The translations under genes and the position numbers were made by a program. Below the pieces are notes generated by a model. The model saw nothing but the letters and a program-made list of their open reading frames with translations. It did no database searches and had not been told where the DNA came from. Shown here in pieces: positions 1-6,834 of a stretch of DNA of 9,091 nucleotides. Positions within the stretch are counted from its first letter, which is position 1. Each line of letters starts with the position of its first letter. The stretch is from CAYTNY01 sp964439215 (GTDB taxonomy: Bacteria; Oederibacteriota; PGYV01; CAYTNY01): contig CAYTNY010000088.1 of assembly GCA_964439215.1 (NCBI GenBank), positions 1-9,091 of the forward strand, read 5' to 3'.

Positions 1-16
1 CCCCCTTTTTCAGTCT

Positions 17-45
17 TTGACATTTCCCTTTCTTCAAAGTATAAT
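17..45 (+). promoter_or_regulatory. Perfect sigma-70-type promoter for the envelope operon
   Basis: TTGACA at 17-22 and TATAAT at 40-45 are separated by exactly 17 bp, which matches the housekeeping sigma-70/SigA consensus at all twelve positions. Transcription would start near 51-53, giving a leader of about 38 nt before the ATG at 90. The leader carries a GGAGG ribosome binding site at 81-85, four bases before that ATG. The surrounding DNA is strongly AT-rich. No operator-like palindrome is visible, so high constitutive expression of the downstream operon is the simplest reading. The 16 bases to the left of the promoter hold only a C5T5 run, perhaps the tail of an upstream terminator that lies outside the window. 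Confidence 0.85.
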
Positions 46-89
46 ATATTTATATCATATACACTCAAAAATATAATTGTGGAGGCAAT

Positions 90-1511
90 ATGAAAAAAAT
101 CCTCTTGGGGTTTCAGATACTTTTTCTGTCAGCGGTTCCTGTTTTTTCCGAAACTGAAATAATTATAAATGAATTTAACGGAGGAAGCATGAATATGAAT
201 TTTTCCGTGAATTCGGACGCGCTTTACGGCGCAAGAGGGGACGCGCTTAGAAACGGCGGCACGGTTTCAACTCTTGACAGGCGGCAGAGTATTTCATCTT
301 ATAACCCGGCAGGGCTTGCTTTTTTAAGAGGCGGTTTTGCGGTGATTTCAGGGAATCCCGTGAGAATCGGACTGGATTCGGATATGGTTGAGACTTTTGC
401 GGGCGAGAGCCTGACTGATATTGTAAATGAAGCGCTTGAGGACGCTTTTTCGGATTTTATATTCGCGCCCGGCGTATCGCCGGAAGTGGAAAGTATAGAC
501 GCTTTTATCGGGCAGGGAAGCGGGATAATGGGGCTTGAAGCGGTCATGCCGTTCGCGGGAAAGAAAATGGCTGCCGGCATTGCGCGGGAGGAAAAACTCA
601 GCATAGATTTTAATCTTCTTATGAATGGTATGGAAACGCTTATAAATGTATATGACACCGATGACCCGACACTTGATGCCGCGGCAAGGATAAAGGGAAG
701 CGTGTCCGCTCTTTTGGATGTGAAAAATATTGTCACAACAGCTGCTTTTGGGGCAAGGGTAACCGAGAATATAGGCGTGGGAATCGCGGTTGAGAGATAT
801 GAATCCACGCTTAATCTTAACGCTTATGCGGATCCGGACGGGTCAATAGATTTTATGGGCAGCACTTATGAATTCAATACATCCGCGTCAAACAGCCTGT
901 ACCAGGAGGCTGCGGGCGGATATTCCGCGGAGGGATGGGGTTTTAAATTAGGCGCGGCTTTTCAGACCGAAGACAGGGTATTTGAGGCGGGTTTTGACGC
1001 TGTTATAGGGCCCAAATTCGCTTATGCGGGGGGAATAGATGTTAATTATCACACCTTTCCGGAGACTCTTGATCCCGGAGATATAACCCAGACAGAAGCG
1101 GGAAGTTACGACGAGCTTAACAAACAGATTAATATAAATATTCCTTCGTATATAAGGCTAGGTTTTTCGTGGAATCCGGGAGTTATACTGGCTCTTAATT
1201 ATGTCCGGTATCTAGAGCCGTTTTCTTTTGATTTTGAGGACGGGCTTATGGAGCTTGAAATGACCGATTCAGTAAGGCTTGGATTTAATTTCGATGTGTT
1301 TCAGCTGGGGGTTGGAGTTATCTTTTCATCGGAGAAGTTTGATTTTACGGACCCGGATACTCTGACTACCGAAAATTTTACCGAGAATTTCCCCATACCG
1401 CTTTTGTCTATGGGTTTTGTAGTGCCGTGGACAAAACAGTTTGAGACCGAATTTGTGCTTCTGGCGCTGCCTATGCCTTTTGCAAAGGCTGCTGTTTCAT
1501 ATAATTTCTGA
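90..1511 (+). CDS. Outer-membrane beta-barrel protein A, FadL/PorV-like
   Basis: This 473-residue protein is predicted to be an outer-membrane barrel. Residues 1-20 form a Sec signal peptide (MKK, a hydrophobic core, and a VFS/E cleavage site). The mature part contains DALYGARGDA near residues 43-52 and YNPAG at 71-75. That N-terminal layout is typical of the FadL/OMPP1 and PorV-like families, where an N-terminal segment lines or plugs the barrel. The rest is made of alternating amphipathic strands rich in Gly and aromatic residues, such as FGARVTENIGVGIAVERY. The chain ends in SYNF, and a terminal Phe fits the BAM-recognised last strand. The start is fixed by GGAGG at 81-85. It is first in an operon, 14 bp ahead of the large secreted protein. 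Transport of hydrophobic substrates (FadL) or a role in protein export (PorV) are both possible, and the sequence does not decide between them. The barrel call is firm, the substrate unknown. Confidence 0.75.
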   Translation: MKKILLGFQILFLSAVPVFSETEIIINEFNGGSMNMNFSVNSDALYGARGDALRNGGTVSTLDRRQSISSYNPAGLAFLRGGFAVISGNPVRIGLDSDMVETFAGESLTDIVNEALEDAFSDFIFAPGVSPEVESIDAFIGQGSGIMGLEAVMPFAGKKMAAGIAREEKLSIDFNLLMNGMETLINVYDTDDPTLDAAARIKGSVSALLDVKNIVTTAAFGARVTENIGVGIAVERYESTLNLNAYADPDGSIDFMGSTYEFNTSASNSLYQEAAGGYSAEGWGFKLGAAFQTEDRVFEAGFDAVIGPKFAYAGGIDVNYHTFPETLDPGDITQTEAGSYDELNKQININIPSYIRLGFSWNPGVILALNYVRYLEPFSFDFEDGLMELEMTDSVRLGFNFDVFQLGVGVIFSSEKFDFTDPDTLTTENFTENFPIPLLSMGFVVPWTKQFETEFVLLALPMPFAKAAVSYNF

Positions 1512-1525
1512 TTAATGGAGGAAAT

Positions 1526-4500
1526 ATGAAAAAAATATTATTGTTTATAACGTTTTTAGCGCTGCTCCCGGCATTGGTTTTTGCGGCCCCGAGGGTGACT
1601 GTATATCCGAAACTTCTTGAAAAAACGGATGATACGATAACTGTTAACTGGGATGACGGGGCAGGCGGCGTATACGCGCCCGCGTGTGAAATAATATACG
1701 GAGCCGCTCCGAATGATTATGTGCAGGATTTTTCCCAGACAGCGTCCGGCGAAGCTGTTTTTACGCCGTCTTCTGTCGGTATGACAGGCGGTGTCTATTA
1801 CTGCAGGGTTTCCGATACAACGGACGGGTCGTGGTCCGCGGAGTTTAAACTGTATATAGAGAAAGAGACCTCTCCTGTATTAATATCTCCGGAAAACGAT
1901 GAGGCTGTAGACAGCCTGAACCCGGTCTTTTCGTGGAATCCTACATCCGGAGTGCCGTTTTATACTGTCGCGGTTTTTGACGCGGAAATTGAAATTGATT
2001 TATTCGGCGGTACGATTGATATGACCGCGGATCCCATTTGGGCGGCGAATACCAATCAGACAAGCATTGCTTACGGGACGCCGGATCCTATGGGATATTA
2101 TGACCGCATAACCCCGCCGAAGCTTACGGCCGGCAAAACATATACCTGGGTGGTTCTGCATAATTACAGCGGCAGCCCTGCCATATTGTCTGAATCATAT
2201 ATATCAATGAGGACATTTACAGTAACTCCTGTTTCAGCGGCTTCGCCTCCGTCTCTGGTGTCGCCGGCAGACGGGGTAACCATAACAGCCCGGCCTGTTG
2301 TGCTTGAATGGGATGCTGCTTTAAACGCAAACAGTTATGAGGTTCATCTTATGAAGTCTGAAACCGCAAGCGATGAATCTTTCGCGGGAAGCGGGAATCT
2401 TCCTGTATGGAGCACTGAAACAACAGGAACTTCTGTTTCAGTGCCTTCCAACATAGCGCTCGGCGATGCTTCCTACAGCTGGTATGTTATTGCCATAGAC
2501 TCAACAGGCAAAGGCGCTTCGAGCGCCAAGCGTATTTTTCATAATACGGAAAGCGAAGCGCATATAAATGTCTCCATAAATACAAACGGGCCCTTGGGTA
2601 TTGAGAGCGTGCCGAGAACAATGATGTATGTAGAAACAGCGTCAGGCGGGAATGTGAACCTTTTTCCTTACACAACAGGGGATACCGGGATGAGTTTTTA
2701 CCTGCCGCCCGGTGATTATAATTTTACGATCAGGAAAGAAGGATACGACACAGAAGTTTTTTCGCGCTCAGTTGTCGGGACAGGGGACCATAACTTTACT
2801 TTCACCCTGTCAAAGAGCCTTTATTCCATAACCGGACGTATTCTGGAGGAGGGCACTTCAAATCCTCTGGAAGGAGTGGATATAAACGCGGTTTTTGGGG
2901 CGCATTCATCGGATGCCGTGAGCCTGTCCGGGGGACAATTTATTGTTTACGTGAATTCGCCTGATATCTGGAACCTGGTATTTGACAAGACCGGCTATAA
3001 ACAGATGACCGCGGCTGTATCCGTGAGTTCGTATGACACGGATGCGGGAGATCTGTTTATGGCAAAAAATATGAACACTCTGAGCGGCAGCGTGATGAAT
3101 GAGAGCGCGCAGGCAATAAACAGCGCAAGGGTCAGGGTATCTGAAAACGGCAATGCTTCAAATTATTACGATGTGTATACCAATGAATCAGGGTCGTATA
3201 CGATTCTTCTGCCTGACGGGGACTGGGACGCAGCTGTCTCCAAAACAGGTTTCATAGCTCCGCCGTCCAAGTTTGTATCTTTGAGCGGAGGCAGCTCGGC
3301 AGTAAGAGATTTCACAATGACAAGCGCGGCAAACGAAATTTCAGGAAGCGTGAATTATTCCGGTTTCGGAATGGATGGAGTTTTGGTCAGAGCAATTCCC
3401 GAATCCGGTCCTGTTGTTGAGGCTTATACGGATATATACGGGCAGTACTCATTGAGCGTGGGCACGGGATATTTTGTTGTGAACGCGCTGGAAAGCGGAT
3501 ACGACTCTGACGGGCCGAAAGGAATTACATTCGCATCCGGGGGCCTTTCGGAAACAGGCGTGGATTTTGAGATGACACAGGATGCGGCTGTAAATGACGC
3601 GGCTGTTTACATTTATGTTGATGATTCATCCGTGCCGCTGGAAGGCGTTTACATTTATATGGAAGGTTCAAATACATTTACCGCGGGATATACCGCTTCG
3701 GCTTATACGGACGCTTCCGGCGGAGTCACCATAACCGCGATGCACGAAGGAGATTATAATGTAACAGCGTCAAAATCCGGGTATGTTTTAAATTCCTCAG
3801 GCGTGCAGCTGCTGAGCGGAACAACTGTTTCCCACAGTATATCCCTGTCCGCGGATGTCTCGCCTGCGGGAACCATCGACGGTTATGTTTCAGACGGCAC
3901 AAACCCGCTTGCGGCCGCGGAGGTATCCCTTTATGATCCTGCTTTTCCGGAGACACCCCTGGCTGTTACGCATACGGCTTCTGACGGGCTGTACTCATTT
4001 GAAACACCGGCGGGTGATTATATGCTTGAGGCGGTTTTGTCGGGTTACGTGAGTCCGTCAGGGGCAAAATACGCTTCTGTGGCTTCGTCAGGGTCGGTGC
4101 AGGTTGATTTTATTATGCAGCAGGCAGTGCCGGCGGCCATTTCCATTAATCCTTATGCGGGAAAAATTTATAATGAAAATATCGGCGGGCCTTATGTTTT
4201 TGAAGCTGTTTTGGAAGGCGAAGAAGGAGAAGTAATTGACAGTGATTTTGTATGGAGCGCCGCACCCGCATCCGCGGGAACAGTTTCAGCGTCAGGCGTA
4301 TTTACGCCGACCGGCGATTATATAGGAAAGGCGTCAATCAAGGCGGAAGCTTCGGGCATATCCTCGTCACACGATGTTATGGTATGGCAGAAGCTTGACT
4401 CTTCATACGGAGATGTTTCTGTGAGCGATTACGCGGGATTCAGTCTTGATATTCCCGCGGGCAGCGCTTCGGCATCCAACACAATAGACGGTATAACAAT

Positions 4501-5095
4501 GACGAAATACGCTCCAAGCGCGGTAAAGGGGTCCTCGGGAACAAAGAAAGTAACGGGGAACATATATAATCTTACCGAGGGTTTTGGTTTTACAGAAAAC
4601 ATTACAATTACAATGCCTGTTCCCGCGGAATACAGAGAGGATTCTGTTGCTGCGGGAGTGTGGAACTCTGAGGTTCAGAAATGGGAGAGCATAGAGTCCG
4701 CGGTTTCGGGTGATTTTATAAGCGCTGAAACCGATCATTTTTCCGAATATGCTGTCCTAGCAGAAATGGATGAACTGAAACTGGATTACGCGCGTATTGT
4801 TCCGAATCCTTTTTCGCCGAAATATCACGCGGGCGCGCGGATAACTTTTGCCATAAGTTCAACCGAAGGCTCTTCTGTTGAAACTACCATACAGGTGTTT
4901 AATATGGGGAACCGGCTGATAAGGACTTTGGCTTTAAATGAACTGAAAGCAGCGGGGACAGAACATACCGTGGTATGGGACGGCAGAAACGAAGACGGCA
5001 AGTGGGCCGCAAACGGAAGATATTTTGTCCGTGTTCAGATAGAAGATACGGGAGGAACAAAACAGTATTTATTCTCTGTCGCGGTTGTTAAATAA
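1526..5095 (+). CDS. Large secreted multidomain protein with carboxypeptidase-regulatory-like repeats and a C-terminal FlgD-like Ig domain
   Basis: This 1189-residue exported protein is built almost wholly of beta-sandwich modules. Residues 1-20 are a signal peptide ending VFA/A. Approximate modules follow: 22-112 Fn3/Ig-like; 114-235 and 240-343 Fn3-like, each opening with a 'LxSPxxG/D...F/LxW' motif; 344-430 PEGA-like, with PPGDYNFTIRKEGYD. Five carboxypeptidase-regulatory-like repeats run from about 431, 516, 602, 686 and 781, recognisable by 'I.G.V......PL.GV.V', 'T...G.Y....' and 'SGY'. Residues 869-957 are BIG-like and 962-1078 ZU5-like, ending 'TDHFSEYAVLA'. Residues 1085-1189 match the FlgD Ig-like fold: VPNPFSP, IQVFNMGNRLIRTL, VVWDGRNEDGKWAANGRYFVRV. 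No catalytic domain or transmembrane anchor is visible, so an adhesive, structural or scaffold role at the surface is likely. A FlgD-like C-terminus is often found on proteins exported across the outer membrane. GGAGG at 1517-1521 sets the start. The protein sits between two barrel genes. Confidence 0.85.
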   Translation: MKKILLFITFLALLPALVFAAPRVTVYPKLLEKTDDTITVNWDDGAGGVYAPACEIIYGAAPNDYVQDFSQTASGEAVFTPSSVGMTGGVYYCRVSDTTDGSWSAEFKLYIEKETSPVLISPENDEAVDSLNPVFSWNPTSGVPFYTVAVFDAEIEIDLFGGTIDMTADPIWAANTNQTSIAYGTPDPMGYYDRITPPKLTAGKTYTWVVLHNYSGSPAILSESYISMRTFTVTPVSAASPPSLVSPADGVTITARPVVLEWDAALNANSYEVHLMKSETASDESFAGSGNLPVWSTETTGTSVSVPSNIALGDASYSWYVIAIDSTGKGASSAKRIFHNTESEAHINVSINTNGPLGIESVPRTMMYVETASGGNVNLFPYTTGDTGMSFYLPPGDYNFTIRKEGYDTEVFSRSVVGTGDHNFTFTLSKSLYSITGRILEEGTSNPLEGVDINAVFGAHSSDAVSLSGGQFIVYVNSPDIWNLVFDKTGYKQMTAAVSVSSYDTDAGDLFMAKNMNTLSGSVMNESAQAINSARVRVSENGNASNYYDVYTNESGSYTILLPDGDWDAAVSKTGFIAPPSKFVSLSGGSSAVRDFTMTSAANEISGSVNYSGFGMDGVLVRAIPESGPVVEAYTDIYGQYSLSVGTGYFVVNALESGYDSDGPKGITFASGGLSETGVDFEMTQDAAVNDAAVYIYVDDSSVPLEGVYIYMEGSNTFTAGYTASAYTDASGGVTITAMHEGDYNVTASKSGYVLNSSGVQLLSGTTVSHSISLSADVSPAGTIDGYVSDGTNPLAAAEVSLYDPAFPETPLAVTHTASDGLYSFETPAGDYMLEAVLSGYVSPSGAKYASVASSGSVQVDFIMQQAVPAAISINPYAGKIYNENIGGPYVFEAVLEGEEGEVIDSDFVWSAAPASAGTVSASGVFTPTGDYIGKASIKAEASGISSSHDVMVWQKLDSSYGDVSVSDYAGFSLDIPAGSASASNTIDGITMTKYAPSAVKGSSGTKKVTGNIYNLTEGFGFTENITITMPVPAEYREDSVAAGVWNSEVQKWESIESAVSGDFISAETDHFSEYAVLAEMDELKLDYARIVPNPFSPKYHAGARITFAISSTEGSSVETTIQVFNMGNRLIRTLALNELKAAGTEHTVVWDGRNEDGKWAANGRYFVRVQIEDTGGTKQYLFSVAVVK

Positions 5096-5137
5096 CGGCA
5101 GGAAGTTATATTAAAAAGATAAAATCAAGGAGGAAAG

Positions 5138-6043
5138 ATGAGAAAAATAATAATAACTGCGTTGTTGCTGGCTGTTCCGGTCTTGGGCGCGGCCGCGGAA
5201 ATCGCGCCCGGGGCATTTATTGACATAGGGCTCTCAAGGCCTTCGGGTATGGGAGGCGCTTTTGCGGCTGTTTCAGATGATTCAAACGCGGTATTTCATA
5301 ATCCCGCCGGGATCGCGCTTGCAAAAAAAGCTGATATATCTTTTATGCACCTTAAATATAAATGGATTATACCTTACAACTATCTTGTCGGCATAATGCC
5401 TATGGGCGAGCGGGGTTTTGGCGCGGGGCTTTCAATATCAGGGGATGAGATTTTCAGCGAGCAGAAGATAATACTCTCGTATGCGGAAAAACTGGACAGG
5501 TTTGTGCCGCTTGCGAAAAATCTTGCGGTTGGCGTAAATATGAAGATATTGTCAGCCGGATTCGGAACGGATTACGAGGCAGGCGGCGGGGACAGGATAA
5601 CAGGCAGCGCGTTCGGCCTCGGTTTTGACCTTGGCGCAATCTGGAAGTTTGATGAAAATTTTACGGCAGCCGCGCTTTTAAAAGACGGATTTTCCTATGT
5701 ACGCTGGTCAACCCAGCACGAGGATTATGACGAAGGAGTGCCGCTTACGTCCTATCTGGGGCTTGCTTACTCAACCGAGGAATTTATCTTAAGCGCGGAG
5801 CTGGAAGATATGGATCTGCTGAAGATAGGCATTGAAATGAGGTTTTTTACATATATAGACCTTCGCGCGGGATTGACTCAGACGCTTGACAGCGAGTCCT
5901 TTATGGAATACACGCTGGGCCTGGGGATCCGGCGCATAAATTTCGGGGAAGATGACAAATTCGCGGTGAGTTTTGACGTGGCCCAGGTGTTTGAAAGGCT
6001 TGACAGCACCCTCAAAGTCCAGGCAGGCTTTCAGTTCAGGTAG
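5138..6043 (+). CDS. Outer-membrane beta-barrel protein B, PorV/UPF0164-like
   Basis: This 301-residue protein has a signal peptide at residues 1-20 (cleavage near AAA/E). A conserved N-terminal block follows: RPSGMGGAFAAVSDDSNAVFHNPAGIA at about 34-60. The pattern 'GMGGAF.A..DD.NA...NPAG' is a hallmark of PorV/UPF0164 and related FadL-superfamily barrels. The remainder is regular strands with short turns, and it ends in the aromatic-rich VQAGFQFR, consistent with insertion by the BAM complex. At about 300 residues it is shorter than barrel A and shorter than typical PorV, and closer to PorQ-like or UPF0164 proteins. AAGGAGG at 5127-5133 lies 4 bases before the ATG. The 42-bp gap after the secreted-protein gene holds no clear terminator, so cotranscription from the promoter at 17-45 is likely. 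A role as partner of the secreted protein is inference. Confidence 0.78.
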   Translation: MRKIIITALLLAVPVLGAAAEIAPGAFIDIGLSRPSGMGGAFAAVSDDSNAVFHNPAGIALAKKADISFMHLKYKWIIPYNYLVGIMPMGERGFGAGLSISGDEIFSEQKIILSYAEKLDRFVPLAKNLAVGVNMKILSAGFGTDYEAGGGDRITGSAFGLGFDLGAIWKFDENFTAAALLKDGFSYVRWSTQHEDYDEGVPLTSYLGLAYSTEEFILSAELEDMDLLKIGIEMRFFTYIDLRAGLTQTLDSESFMEYTLGLGIRRINFGEDDKFAVSFDVAQVFERLDSTLKVQAGFQFR

Positions 6044-6132
6044 TCTGTGTTTTTTTGTTTCCGGATGAAATCATAAAACGCTTAAAAAAAACAAGAAAAA
6101 AAGCTTTTAGTTGTTTTTTAGTTATTTTGTGT
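6044..6132. other. AT-rich intergenic spacer with weak terminator-like elements
   Basis: The spacer after barrel B is very rich in A and T runs. A T7 run lies at 6050-6056, just after a weak 5-bp stem with one G-U pair (6024-6028 with 6043-6047, loop of 14). Further on, AAAAAACAA at 6086-6094 can pair with TTGTTTTTT at 6111-6119 around a 16-nt loop. Either could help end the envelope transcript, but neither is a convincing GC-rich intrinsic terminator. The sharp drop in GC marks the border of the toxin-antitoxin insert. Confidence 0.4.
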
Positions 6133-6138
6133 TATAAT
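6130..6138 (+). promoter_or_regulatory. Extended -10 promoter of the toxin-antitoxin pair
   Basis: TGTTATAAT at 6130-6138 is a perfect extended -10 element (TGn followed by TATAAT). A poor -35 candidate, TTGTTT at 6111-6116, lies 16 bp upstream, and extended -10 promoters can work without a good -35. Transcription would begin near 6145. Just downstream, TATAT (6140-6144) and ATATA (6150-6154) form a short inverted repeat around GAAGA. It is placed where an antitoxin repressor could bind, but in such AT-rich DNA it may be chance. Confidence 0.6.
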
Positions 6139-6174
6139 TTATATGAAGAATATAGATGAAAGGAGATGACGGAT

Positions 6175-6414
6175 ATGGCGCCTAAAACAGTTTCGTTTAC
6201 GGTTCAAATGGATAAGAGCGTAAAAGACCGGTTGAAACATTTGTGCGAAGAAGAAGGGTATAAAATGAATAAGTTTATTGAAAAGGCGGTAAAACACGAA
6301 ATTATGCGCGAACAGCATAAGGAAGATCTGCTGATAATTGACAGATATGAAAAACACGGAAAAAAAACTCTCGTCGACTATAAAAAATTCGCGAAAGAGT
6401 ATGGGCTTAAATAA
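6175..6414 (+). CDS. Ribbon-helix-helix (CopG/RelB-like) antitoxin
   Basis: This is a 79-residue protein when started at the ATG at 6175. AGGAG at 6161-6165 is 9 bases upstream of that ATG, whereas it directly abuts the alternative ATG at 6166, so the shorter form is preferred. Residues 4-11 (KTVSFTVQ) form the DNA-binding beta-strand. DKSVKDRLKHLCEEEG at 13-28 is helix A and MNKFIEKAVKHEIM at 31-44 is helix B, the usual MetJ/Arc/CopG ribbon-helix-helix fold. The charged C-terminal tail (about 45-79) probably wraps the toxin. It likely represses its own promoter as a dimer, alone or with the toxin, as is usual for type II systems. The toxin-like gene starts 2 bp after its stop codon. The fold is well supported, the toxin-antitoxin role is supported by the neighbour. 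Confidence 0.8.
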   Translation: MAPKTVSFTVQMDKSVKDRLKHLCEEEGYKMNKFIEKAVKHEIMREQHKEDLLIIDRYEKHGKKTLVDYKKFAKEYGLK

Positions 6415-6416
6415 TT

Positions 6417-6671
6417 ATGGTAATGCGGTTAATGCGGATCACATCAGCGGCTGCTGCGATGATAAGCGGCCTTACGCCTGCTCTCCAAAAAGAGATACAC
6501 AACTGCATAAAAATAGTCTGCCGTACACGCAAAGAAAATTATCCTGACAAAGGTATTGTAAGGATCAAAGAAAATTATTATAAGGTTTCTGCCGGGCATT
6601 TTTCGATATATTTCCATACAGATTCAAAACAATTCATCAATATAATTGAATTGAAGGAAAAGAGGGATTAA
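6417..6671 (+). CDS. Putative divergent RelE/ParE-superfamily toxin
   Basis: This 84-residue protein has the size and downstream position of a type II toxin. The N-terminal half has a possible helical hairpin (GLTPALQKEIHNCIKIV, 18-34). The C-terminal half has the beta-hairpin typical of RelE/ParE proteins: IKENYYKVSAGHFSIYF at 50-66, then FINIIEL at 73-79. In RelE the equivalent stretch usually reads 'YR.R.GdyRiiY'. Here both arginines are replaced (YYKVSAGHFSIYF), so mRNA-cleaving activity may be absent or different; ParE-type or degenerate members are alternatives. Translation probably depends on coupling, because the ATG is 2 bp after the antitoxin stop and no good ribosome binding site is visible. 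ATGs at 6423 and 6432 are possible later starts. The family call rests on pattern and context only. Confidence 0.6.
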   Translation: MVMRLMRITSAAAAMISGLTPALQKEIHNCIKIVCRTRKENYPDKGIVRIKENYYKVSAGHFSIYFHTDSKQFINIIELKEKRD

Positions 6672-6758
6672 AAAGAACGTACTGTCCGCATAAAAAAACA
6701 AATATGCCGTTATTGGATGTTTTTATTTCAAAAATATAAATTTCAAATCCAAAACTCC

Positions 6759-6787
6759 TTGCAAAAACATATCTTATGTAAGATAAT
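6759..6787 (+). promoter_or_regulatory. Probable metF operon promoter
   Basis: TTGCAA at 6759-6764 (4 of 6 consensus) and GATAAT at 6782-6787 (5 of 6) are separated by 17 bp. Transcription would start around 6793-6796, leaving a leader of about 28 nt before the TTG start of metF. It is the best sigma-70-like match in the spacer and lies directly ahead of the three-gene operon. Confidence 0.6.
6770..6785. promoter_or_regulatory. Palindromic operator candidate over the metF -10 box
   Basis: TATCTTATGTAAGATA is a perfect inverted repeat with 7-bp arms around a TG centre. It covers the 3' half of the promoter spacer and the first four bases of the -10 box. A repressor dimer bound there would block RNA polymerase. 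The sequence is not the MetJ box (AGACGTCT) or a MetR half-site pair, so the regulator is unknown. It lies upstream of the predicted transcription start and so would act as DNA, not as an RNA hairpin. Confidence 0.5.
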
Positions 6788-6798
6788 AAAAAACATAA

Positions 6799-6834
6799 TT
6801 GAAGATAAAACAGGTGAAAAATTTGAAGATAAAA
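6799..6834 (+). repeat. 12-bp direct duplication of the metF start region
   Basis: TTGAAGATAAAA occurs at 6799-6810 and again at 6823-6834, exactly 24 bp apart and in the same reading frame. The second copy is the metF start (TTG AAG ATA AAA). The first copy lacks a ribosome binding site and lies only a few bases after the predicted transcription start. It extends the open frame upstream and makes 6799 look like a start. Confidence 0.8.
6812..6817 (+). promoter_or_regulatory. Ribosome binding site deciding the metF start
   Basis: AGGTGA at 6812-6817 lies 5 bases before the TTG at 6823. The other in-frame candidates, TTG at 6799 and GTG at 6814, have no Shine-Dalgarno sequence in front of them. 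The resulting N-terminus MKIKDIIEQK followed by FSLEIFPPK fits the usual start of bacterial MetF proteins. Confidence 0.7.

Larger units (their letters stand above)
6672..6822 (+). other. AT-rich intergenic region: metF promoter and leader
   Basis: This 151-bp spacer separates the toxin gene from metF. It holds the metF promoter, a palindrome and half of a 12-bp duplication, each listed separately. A weak GCATA/TATGC pairing (6688-6692 with 6703-6707) follows the toxin, but it has no adjoining T-run and is not a terminator. ATTTCAAA occurs at 6725-6732 and again at 6740-6747, 15 bp apart, just upstream of the -35 box. I see no riboswitch: the predicted leader is only about 28 nt long. Confidence 0.5.

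Noticed and set aside
299..808. 169-codon open frame on the - strand within barrel A
   Set aside because: It is the shadow of a gene with a strong promoter, ribosome binding site and signal peptide. It has no family features and no ribosome binding site of its own.
6084..6119. Inverted repeat AAAAAACAA/TTGTTTTTT as an intrinsic terminator
   Set aside because: The stem has only one G-C pair and a 16-nt loop, and the DNA is full of homopolymer runs, so pairing by chance is likely.
6139..6357. 72-codon - strand frame opposite the antitoxin
   Set aside because: The Phe/Ile-rich translation is what the reverse strand of Lys/Glu-rich, A-rich coding DNA gives. The + strand ribbon-helix-helix gene explains this stretch.
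6338..6547. 69-codon + strand frame overlapping the end of the antitoxin and start of the toxin
   Set aside because: It is in a different frame from both supported genes, has no ribosome binding site and no recognisable fold.
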